In this document: piece after piece, positions 10,701 through 20,685 of the stretch
Position numbering within the stretch: the stretch's first letter is position 1
How the letters are laid out: each line of letters starts with the position of its first letter
Source of the DNA: Chloromonas sp. AAM2
Taxonomy: Eukaryota > Chlorophyta > Chlorophyceae > Chlamydomonadales > Chlamydomonadaceae
NCBI GenBank assembly: GCA_004335635.1
Contig: QAXH01005481.1
Coordinates: 8,258-28,942, forward strand
DNA: 20,685 bases
Direction of reading: 5' to 3'
Translations under genes and position numbers: made by a program
The notes under the pieces: generated by a model
The model's input: only the letters and a program-made list of their open reading frames with translations
Databases searched by the model: none
What the model was told of the DNA's origin: nothing

Positions 10701-10719
10701 GCTTTAAGGTTTTCGCGAC

Positions 10720-13000
<2,281 letters not shown>

Positions 13001-14259
13001 GCAATACAAGGCATTGTACCATGCAGCCCACCATGGGGCATGCATGAAGCGGTTCAAGATCATCACATGGGGCGTTTTGCGCGAGGCCTGCAGGCATGGG
13101 GCATTGAGAAAAGAGGTGTGCATGTGTCGTGGCATTGAGGGTGGCAAGGACGAGCACACTGGACGGCAGGGGCGTGAGGGAATGACGATGGCTCTTTTTT
13201 GGTGTCGGGAGAATGACCCTTGGCAAGGCGTGATTTCTATCTTGTTGAAGGGTGCAATCGACCCTGACTGCACGGTCGGGAGGGCCTCCACCGGCAACCG
13301 CTGCATCAGACCTTCCCATGGCGTTTGGTCGTTCAGTCACCCCTCAGCGCATCCCTCACTTAGTGGTATTGAATCATTGTTGGTCGCAGCAGTTGGTGGG
13401 TGTGCGCGGTGTCGTGGGTGTGTCCTTGGTCGCGTTCGTGTGTGACTGACAGCTCCGGGCAACCTTGCACGCCAGCCCTCGAGTCGTGTGTTCGGGCTTG
13501 CTGCCCACCTGTCTGACACCCATGCACAACAGTACTGAGTCAGCAGGCCGTTTGCCCCACCTTAAATTCTCGTGGCGCATCAAGCAAACGGCATCGGAAT
13601 GTAGAGATAGAGACCCAAAGTTTTGACCGCCAAGGTTCTGCTCTTAATAACCAGTGTCTGCTGCGATCATCAGTACATTGATTGCACGGTGTCTGTCTGT
13701 TGCACAGTCCACGTGGTCAATCAGTCCACTCAACCTTGATCCTGCTTGCATCTTATAATTGGAGCTGAAAAGCGGGTTTTGGTATCACCTTGCGCTTGGG
13801 GCATGATGTAGCAAGGCACAAAACCTTTATTGTGGTGTGAAATCAGTAAGAAGGGTCGTGAGGTTGACTCAAGATCATACAACCCGTCGCACCCCTTTTT
13901 GTTTTAGTTTTCATTTCTTGTTCTCAGCCCTGGCCCACCTTGCCACGACAAGGCTTGTCTGTGTGATGACGATGATGTGATCCTTATGTCACTGGCATGT
14001 GCTGCACCATTGTGCATGCGCTGTCTAGCTACATAGTCAGTCAGACAAGAGCAAAGAATCTGACAAAGGCCTCCTGAGTTTGCATAGCCAGTTCTTACCA
14101 ACAAGTTGCCATTTTCAGGCCTTGTCAGCAATTGTCACCGGCAAGCCTGTTAATGAGTTGGGTAGTTCTGTGGCGAAGCTTGTGTACATATCGGTGCAGT
14201 TGATGCTGGTTTGGCCTTTGCCGTATCCTACTTGTGTGGTAGCAGGGTATCCAAGCATC

Positions 14260-14290
<31 letters not shown>

Positions 14291-15780
14291 GCAGTAGCCT
14301 GGAACGTTCTAAGCAATAAAAGCCGTACGCAATCTGCCAGGCATGCAGTAAAAATTCCCTTCGTTGTGTTTCAGCCCATTGCGGCTTTGTTGTGACTGGG
14401 GCTCCTTCTTCCTAGCTGCTATTGATTAGTGCATGTGCCAGTCTAGCCCACTCATTTCTCAGAGTCATGTGATTATGAGGTGTTCCACGATACTTTCCTG
14501 TTGTGTAGTTGACCAGTATGGAAAACCCTGAGAAATGGTTGCTGGATAGATGGATCACCTCCAACCAAGGGTAGCTCAGGATGTTCCTGAAATTCCATGT
14601 GGCCGTGTGCGAACTCGGTATCTGCCAGAAACAGACGGTAGTATATGTTCGCGCTGCTTGTCTTGGGCGCCCTAGGCAAGCTTGCGCGCATACCTACTTT
14701 GTACAATCTACTGTCGTCTTTAACTCCACTTCGTACAATCTGCAATGGCCTTTGATCAGGGTGACACAACGTAATCTCTTTCAATCACAGCTTGACGCCA
14801 AGCAGGTTGCGTGATAGCGGTTTCACATTCAGGAGCTATTGTAGCCAAGAATGCTTTCACAGCCAGGGAGCTTGTTTCAGGCCATGCATGGGGCGTGTGT
14901 GTGATGTAGGAAGTGTGTTGTAGTTTACGCCGTTCGTTGCCGGTGAATCTGCCGTTTTCTTCTTTTTTGGTGAACAATCAACATCATGGTCAATGCATCA
15001 CATTCAGGTTTGCTTCAGGGACATGCCGTTGATGACCCTGCTCAGGAGTGGAGACCATACAAAAAAACTGTGCCACATGGGGGGGTTAGACATCATCTGA
15101 AGGCATTGAAGGGCTGGCATTTCAATTTTGGAACGGACGGCGGTTTTCTTTGTCGATTGGATCAGGCTGTTGTACCAGGCTTATCAGTTGTACCTACTTC
15201 TTAAGATGTTTCAGGCTTGGTCTGTCCAGGGCGCCGCCTCTGGTGAAATGGCAAATCATCATCGTCATCAATGTCAACGTCACCACCACCAATTTGTGGT
15301 TGGGAAACTCATCTTCGCAATTGCTTGCTGCCAGGACACGTCCAGGCACTTTCTTGATTAAGGCTACTCTGGGTTCAAACCAAACGCGTCAATCGCCTTC
15401 CAGATAATCTTTTCAACTGACTGCATGGCCAATAAATGCTTGGGTTGGCATGCCTGACGTCGGCGTCAATGAATGTTTCCTGAGAGCCGCTCCAGTCTGC
15501 CCGTGAATAGGCTGCTGGCTGCAGCGTTCCTTGAGGTTGGAGGTGACTGGCGCTTGGCCCTGTTCCTTATGCGATGGCTTGTATTCTTTTAGCCAGCTGG
15601 TTTCGGATCCAATTTAGTTGGCTGCAACCACAAGCATTTTGGTTTAGTTCAATAAAAAAATCACAAAGCGTTGAATCGTTATGACCGTGTTGGTAGCCCA
15701 GATGGTAGCTTGCAGTTACCAGGCAGACAGGCTTTTACAGGTTGGCAGTTACTCTGACGATACCATTTTACCACGCTCAG
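13001..15780. other. About 2.8 kb with no supported gene
   Basis: The start of this stretch should be the MAP kinase 3' UTR; no TGTAA signal is visible within the first 1 kb after the stop. Possible short exon-like pieces occur (for example after the acceptor at 14118, reading ALSAIVTGKPVNELG), but no consistent gene model can be chained. A (GTT)n/(GGT)n tract lies at 14261-14290. Confidence 0.4.
14261..14290 (+). repeat. (GTT)n followed by (GGT)n microsatellite
   Basis: Five GTT units run directly into five GGT-type units, followed by GCAG. No gene is supported around it. Confidence 0.9.
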
Positions 15781-15855
15781 GCGGTGTATGACTTTCAGGC
15801 GGACGCAGACTTGCAGATAGACAAGATTTGCCCAGATGAACTTTCAAGTTGTCAG
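15781..15855 (+). other. Isolated SH3-like exon candidate
   Basis: An acceptor (CCACGCTCAG) ends at 15780. The next 75 bases read AVYDFQADAD..., then ...DELSSCQ before a GT at 15856. The A-[LV]-Y-D-F-x-A pattern followed by DEL is the RT-loop signature at the start of SH3 domains. Here nine extra residues separate the two halves. No exon with the Trp-Trp or Gly-Leu-Phe-Pro part of an SH3 domain was found downstream, and no partner exon upstream. It may be a decayed gene fragment or chance. Confidence 0.2.
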
Positions 15856-16706
15856 GTTTACTCGGACTGTAAATATCACTTGACCCAGACTACCACTTCT
15901 CTCGTTGGGCATCCTTCATCTATGAGTCAGCATGGTTGGTCGATCCTTGATGAGGTCAGTGTTCAGAAGGCTTTTGCACATCGCCAAATTGCCCCACAAA
16001 GAATCAAGGAATGGCAGACAAGTAATTTTGATGCTGTTTGCTTGATTTGTGTTGACGCTGCACGTTGAAGATCACCTTCAAGCACTTGGTATGTTGATAA
16101 TGATAAATTAACAAGTGGAGATGCAGCTCAAGCGTTTGCAGACAAAAACAAGTCCTAGACCAAGTTGGCATTCACAACGAACCTCAGGGCTGTGGCTCTC
16201 TCACCAAACAAGGCACAAAAGGAGGGGATGATGTAGGGTCAGAGGGAACCCAAACTATCCAGCGAGCAACTGAATGGAATTGTGAAACACCGAGGTGATT
16301 TGTGGCTACGGTCACCCCTCAAGGCGCTCTCTCCACTTTCCATAGATCAGTTCCTGTCCCTTTCTGTCTGATTCTCGTCACTCCACCAGGGTGGCCTGGC
16401 AGTAAAGCATGCGGCTCCATGTGCGAAGAAAACGGGGTGTGGGGGCAATTCCATGCGCCATGCCTGCACCAGACGCATATGTACATGAATGGTAGGAACC
16501 ACAAGGGACAGGAAAAGAGCAGTGTGTTGTGCCTGTCCTTGTCTGTCCATGTCTTTGAACACCGGCCCTACAGTCCTCTGTTAACCTCTTTTGTTCTCAA
16601 CAACCAACCACCAACCAACCTGCAAGCCAATGGCGCCCAGCGCATCGTAGCCGTTCATGAACGTTTCGGCATTGGTCCCTGAACAACAGGTGCAATCAAC
16701 ACTGAA
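15856..16706. other. About 850 bp with no supported gene
   Basis: It includes an open frame of 126 codons at 16302-16682 (+) with no recognised domain. On the minus strand this is the presumed 3' UTR and downstream region of the pseudouridine synthase gene. No minus-strand TGTAA is visible between 16000 and 16700. Confidence 0.35.
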
Positions 16707-18756
16707 TTATAGGCCATTCAAAGCGGAATCGGCACCCTTCAAACCCCACGATAGGCACAAGCCATAGCATGCTTGTGGTCTGACAATCGTCTCACCATTT
16801 TGCTCCCGCTGCTGCTGCTCCCCCAGCTGTTGCTGCTGGAGGTGTCGGTTGTGCTGGTGCTGCTGCCGCCGCTGGTCCTGCTGTTGGACTGGCTGCTCTT
16901 GTTGCTCCGCTTGACTATGGTAATCAATGGAGGGCTGCGTGACGATTGTGCGTGAAAGAGGCACGTCACCAGTGCTGGCATCTGCGGCTGCTGTGGGTGC
17001 CGCTGTGAGCGTGGCTGTGGGTGCAGGTGGCAGTGGGAGTGTGGGTGTGGGTGTGTGTTTAGCAGTTCTCACATCTCTCCAGGGGCTGCTCAGGTATGTG
17101 TACAGTTCGTCACCCAGTAAGGGGTAACCCGCAGCGGCCAACTGGGCTCGGATCTGTGAGCACATGCAGCAACATGTACAAGCACACATGTGCACCAGCT
17201 GATCTCTAACATGGTAACAGCAGTCGTACAACAGCACTTGCGACCCAACTTAGCTAGCCCAGTCAGTGGCACAACCCTGGAAGGCTCAGCTACCTATGCC
17301 CTGGCCAATCTGAGCCTGCTTGCAGGACACAGATGAACACAAGTTGAACAGACTGTGGCAGGCCCATCCCTAGGCCGCGCCTGGTGTGTGCGACCCGTGA
17401 CAAGCTGGATGGTAGAGCGCCATGCACGTCGCTCACAGCCCCACGTCATGGCTGCATGGGCACTGAGCGACACCTCATCCACCTGACACGCACATGGCAT
17501 GGCATCACATGGGCACATGAGCACGTGAGTGCATGGGTACATGCGTGCATGGTCACATGGCGTCCTGCCATCACATGGGCACATCAAGATGTTTCCAATT
17601 CCAGTGTATGGTCAGCTCCAGTGTATGGTCAGCAAATGAGTGGGATGCACTGCAATCTGTTAGAATCACGATATTTCGCAGTACTTGATTATATCACTAG
17701 ATTCTTATAGATTATACTTTGCGCCTTCGAGTTAAGTGTTGAAAAACCGAAAAAGCGGTCACTTTCAATAAAACAGAGCGAGCGGATGCCTTGTTGAGAT
17801 GGCACTGCTGGCCAGCAGCAGTGCGGCCCTCGTTGAGCACTTTGAGGAGGAGACTTGAGAGACAAGGCCATGACTCGTATGGCAGTGAGGCTAGCCAGGC
17901 CAGCAGAACAGGTCAGCACAAGTGGACGCCGCAGCACAGCAGATTCTGCCAGATGTAACAAGGCGTCAGGCGCTCTGTGAACGCTGAGCGGCAGCCCAGT
18001 TCCGTCTGCTTGGCAAGGCCGCAGTGCGGCTGCTCAGTGTGTACCTCGCCTCAGCAGCAGCCGAGCGGAACCTGTGAGCGTGGGGGCGGCTGCACTGGCC
18101 TGATCGCACCCGGCTGGGGCTTGTGAAGGCAAAGAAGCCAGCACCCACAGCCCAGCACCTTATGGTGGGGAACCATCGAGTTAGTGTTACTCTTTCTAAA
18201 TATTCCTTCTGTTACAGTAGATCTGTGACTTTGGTATAACAGTGACACTGTCACTGTATAGAAGCCACTTGACACCTCAATCATAGTAGGAGCCACTTGA
18301 CACCTCAATCATAGGTGCCAGATGCAGTGTGCTCGCGCAGTGGCGGCTGTGGTGTGTGGTGTAACAGATTGACGGCCTATGCAATATAATGAGGCCAAAT
18401 GCCAAACGCAGAAGTAAAGAACGCAAAACAGGGCGATGAAGACGCAAAATTTAAATCGTAATAGTGAATTGAGCCCCATGTTCGGGACGCAAACTAGTTC
18501 AGCACACAAACTACCCGGTACCCGGTAACGTGGACGTTTATGAAAACGGACAAGCGCTGGCCACATGGGCAGCGAGCCTCGCTGTGTTTGCAGTTGAGCT
18601 GTCCAGTGCTCAGCACCACTCTCTTGTTTACTCCAGGAGTGCCCGTGATCATTTGAACTAACCTGATCCAAACCGAATTCACACCCAGTCCAGAAACGTG
18701 TTTGAGCAGTGCAGAACATGAGCACACGTGGCATTGGCCGTCACCGGGTCGGAACA

Positions 18757-18798
<42 letters not shown>

Positions 18799-19640
18799 GC
18801 CCTCATTCCGCCCAAACGTCACACAGCCCTCCATGTCACACCATGGCGTTTGAAAGCCACACACCTGCAGGATGACTAACTCGCAGACCTTGGCATCTGG
18901 CCAGTCTTCTCGTGCACCCAGAACACGTGTGTGATCAGGTAACCCTGCAGGGAAGTCACTGTGTGTTGGTTAGTCGGTTATTTGTTAGACACCAATGTCA
19001 GTTGGGTAGTCGGTTAAACAGTTTGCTGTTTGTCGGTTGCCACTTGTGATCAGCATCATTTGCATTATCCTGGGATAGGATCAGGTAGACGACAGTGCCA
19101 ATGCTGTAGTGTCCATCAAAGCATGGATTCTCAGTTATTTGAGCACAAACCTATCCATCTGAAGTATTTTGCCATCCGATCATTGCATGAATAGGGTACT
19201 ACAGCAAGGTACATTACTGGCTGCACGTTTTCCTCATTTGCCTTGCCAACATTGTGCTTATGATATATTTTATTAATATTAATATAATGTAATATTATAC
19301 TATACTATAATATATTATATTATATTATATTATATTATATTATATTATATTGTATTTTACCACAGCAGTGTACTGATACATTATCATTGGGTTTGACGAC
19401 ACGCGGTGCTGTCCTTTCCACTAGCCTTTCCCCCACGTGCCTGTCTGCTTGGCGCCCATGCGAACCCAGTGCACCAGCCTGCCCACGGGCGGCGGCCCAT
19501 GCGCGTGTGACGTCACACAACGGTACGTCTTGCGGATCTGTGAGCCAACCGCAGGTGGGAGTGAAGCGCTTGCATGGGGAGCAGCAGCAACCGGGTTGAG
19601 ATGGGGGGAAGCAACAGCCTTGTCGCCGCCAACGAGGGGA

Positions 19641-19693
<53 letters not shown>

Positions 19694-20045
19694 ATTCTGT
19701 TCCTGCTCCTGCTGCTGCTGCCCCTGCTGTTGTTGCTGCTCTTGCTCCTGCTCTTGCTGCTTCTGCTTCTGCTTCTGCTGCTGCTGCTGCAAGGCCACAC
19801 TTGCCTTTCCCTGCTCAACCCCTGCCTGTCCCTTCATTTCCTGCTGTTCCTGACCTCCGTCCCCTGCCTGTCCCTTCACTTTCTCCTCCTCCTGCCTGCC
19901 TCCCCCCTCCGCTGTCCTGTCCTGCAGCAGCACCTGCATGTGCTTGGAGAAGGCCAGGCCCCGGGACAGCAGCACCACCCCCTGTGTGCCTGCATCCAGC
20001 CGGTGTGGGGGCGTCAGGGAGCCCGCAGGCAGGCAAAGAACCTGC

Positions 20046-20098
<53 letters not shown>

Positions 20099-20599
20099 TG
20101 ATGGCTTTGAAGACAACTGGAAGTAACCAACGTGGAAATCGTACACCGTAGAGACTACCGCGTAGTTTGAATTTGAATTGGAGGAGCATCATAAAAGATA
20201 ATTTAGTTTCCAACGTCATTGACACAGAACGGCCTGTGTTGACTGCTGCACACTGGGTAAGACTGTCACCACAGATGCAGCTGCCACACAGACTGTCACA
20301 CAGCCAAGGCTGCCGCACAGACACACTTTGCCCACACCCCAATAGCAGCCTTATGATTGCAGCGTCAGACACATCCATTACGAGGTGGATGCAGTGTTGA
20401 GTGCAACAGTCTGCCATGCAAGGAACTTGGCACACTGATCTATTCACCTGTCCTCGAGTTTTCCCGGGCTCCTTTGATACGTTTGGATCAGAAACAGCTA
20501 CAAGCTCAAGTTAAGAGCGACTTCAATTGTTGCCGTGCCACCCACCTCCTCCACCTTGGCCAGGAGAGACTCTCTCACGTTGTCAACCGTAGGGGGCAC
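16707..20599 (-). CDS. RluA-family RNA pseudouridine synthase, 5' end beyond the window
   Basis: Enzyme that isomerises uridine to pseudouridine in RNA; target RNA and compartment cannot be told. Exons on the minus strand: A 20599-20546, B 20041-19805, C 19537-19426, D 18944-18865, E 17482-17381 and F 17153-16707. They chain in frame to 1032 nt (343 aa). A has VPPTVDNVRESLLAKVEE, the segment after the family's KPAG motif. B has PPHRLDAGTQGVVLLSR; its Asp (codon at 19994-19996) is the catalytic residue. C has IRKTYRCVTS...PPPVGRLVHW. D has DWPDAKVCELVIL. E and F join as TGRTHQ/IRAQLAAAGYPLLGDELY, the conserved C-terminal core. The Tyr/Asp and NKPAG parts should lie upstream of A. Introns A-B and D-E are GT-AG; B-C, C-D and E-F appear to be GC-AG. 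If intron B-C is not removed, 89 Gln-rich residues enter the catalytic domain. F has a Gln-rich tail and may contain a further intron. Confidence 0.85.
16935..17072 (-). other. Possible second in-frame, stop-free intron inside the last exon
   Basis: A good donor (GAGAGAT/GTGAGA) and an acceptor (GTCACGCAG) enclose 138 bases, exactly 46 codons, both at phase 0 and without a stop. The enclosed peptide is Thr/Pro/Ala-rich low complexity, like translated intron. Spliced or retained, the frame continues to the same stop. Confidence 0.3.
17154..17380 (-). other. GC-AG intron (E-F) of the pseudouridine synthase gene
   Basis: The conserved RTHQIR motif is split here. Exon E must end at the Gln codon CAG (17383-17381), which is followed by GCGCGG, not GT. 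The acceptor GTGCTCACAG precedes the ATC of exon F. The donor fits the consensus poorly beyond CAG/G, so a rare donor or a base error are alternatives. Confidence 0.5.
17600..17633 (+). repeat. 17-bp perfect tandem duplication
   Basis: TCCAGTGTATGGTCAGC occurs twice without a gap, inside intron D-E of the pseudouridine synthase gene. Confidence 0.95.
18239..18257. repeat. Short near-perfect palindrome
   Basis: ACAGTGACACTGTCACTGT has nine-base complementary arms around one central base. It lies in intron D-E just before a 28-bp tandem repeat. Confidence 0.85.
18263..18314 (+). repeat. Two copies of a 24-bp unit, 28-bp period
   Basis: AGCCACTTGACACCTCAATC plus ATAG occurs at 18263-18286 and again, identically, at 18291-18314. 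It lies in intron D-E, with the palindrome at 18239 directly upstream. Confidence 0.95.
18761..18794 (+). repeat. (AC)17 microsatellite
   Basis: Seventeen uninterrupted AC units, reading (GT)n on the transcribed strand of intron D-E, about 70 bp downstream of the exon D donor. Confidence 0.97.
18945..19425 (-). other. GC-AG intron (C-D) of the pseudouridine synthase gene
   Basis: Exon C runs into a stop (TAG at 19423-19421) just after the joint. The only break that matches the phase of exon D and keeps the protein is GAAAG/GCTAGT, whose bases +4 to +6 (AGT) fit the donor consensus with C at +2. The acceptor is TTCCCTGCAG. The 481-bp intron holds the AT-rich (TATAT)n block. Confidence 0.6.
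19259..19358. repeat. AT-rich block ending in (TATAT)8
   Basis: About 100 bp almost free of G and C, with eight perfect five-base units at 19311-19350. It lies within intron C-D. Confidence 0.95.
19538..19804 (-). other. In-frame, stop-free GC-AG intron or Gln-rich insertion (exitron-like)
   Basis: On the minus strand the donor reads AAAG/GCAAGT, the ideal consensus for GC introns, and the acceptor reads GGCTCACAG. Both sit at phase 0. The 267 bases between are a multiple of three with no stop. They hold the (CAG)n tract. Removing them joins ...VEQGK to IRKTYR..., close to the normal family spacing. A second usable donor (AAA/GTGAAG) lies upstream in the same frame. Confidence 0.5.
19644..19793 (+). 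repeat. (CTG)16 with an imperfect CTG/CTT/CTC extension, reading CAG on the gene strand
   Basis: A pure CTG run covers 19646-19693 and degenerate CTG-type triplets continue to about 19793. On the minus strand it encodes polyglutamine with Glu and Lys interruptions if translated. It lies wholly inside the intron-like segment 19538-19804. Confidence 0.95.
20047..20096 (+). repeat. (AC)25 microsatellite
   Basis: Twenty-five perfect AC units, reading (GT)n on the minus strand in intron A-B. It ends only a few bases before the acceptor of exon B, where a pyrimidine tract is expected. Confidence 0.97.
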
Positions 20600-20612
20600 C
20601 TGATCAAATGCA

Positions 20613-20685
20613 CATACATACATACATACATACATACATACATACATACATACATACATACATACATACATACATACATACATAC
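20613..20685 (+). repeat. (CATA)n microsatellite at the right edge
   Basis: More than 18 perfect CATA units continue off the window. On the minus strand this is the intron before exon A, leaving about 13 bp between the repeat and the exon. Confidence 0.97.

Noticed and set aside
15365..15390. GGGTTCAAACC, considered as a tRNA B box
   Set aside because: The T stem does not pair and no cloverleaf can be drawn.
16302..16682. Plus-strand open frame of 126 codons
   Set aside because: No domain; it lies antisense to the downstream region of the pseudouridine synthase gene and has no splice-consistent neighbours.

Overview
The window looks like nuclear DNA from a green plant lineage, most likely a chlorophyte alga. 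Genes are broken into short exons with GT-AG (and apparently some GC-AG) introns. Exons are fairly GC-rich with Ala/Gln-rich tails. The best gene is a TDY-class MAP kinase of the type known from plants and green algae. No bacterial operon, CRISPR array or rRNA/tRNA gene is visible. The exact organism cannot be named from this sequence.

Layout, left to right. (1) 264-1579 (+): the 3' part of an unrecognised gene with a coiled coil and a weak resemblance to THAP9/P-element-type transposon proteins, ending in a perfect 51-bp duplication. A 21-bp inverted repeat follows at 1600-1692. (2) 2717-3068 (-): two short exons that read like the start of a YchF/OLA1-family GTPase (lysine-rich N terminus, then the P-loop exon). 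The rest of the GTPase is not visible, so this is probably a gene fragment. (3) 3304-6252 (+): a complete six-exon gene for NC2-beta/Dr1, the histone-fold repressor of TBP, reconstructed at 196 aa. (4) 6253-10570: about 4.3 kb with no gene I can support. (5) 10720-13000 (+): a complete six-exon MAP kinase with a TDY activation loop, reconstructed at 513 aa, with a likely 5'-UTR intron upstream. (6) 13001-16706: mostly unexplained, with one isolated SH3-like exon candidate. (7) 16707-20599 (-): the 3' six exons of an RluA-type RNA pseudouridine synthase whose first exons lie beyond the right edge.

The genes do not form a pathway. The most interesting structure is the pseudouridine synthase gene. 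Three of its five introns appear to start with GC rather than GT. One of these is a 267-nt, stop-free, in-frame segment holding a (CAG)n tract inside the catalytic domain, so it could be either an intron or a polyglutamine insertion (exitron-like). A second in-frame, stop-free intron-like segment lies in the last exon. Its introns also hold four more simple-repeat tracts. I do not see convincing evidence for a wholly new system.
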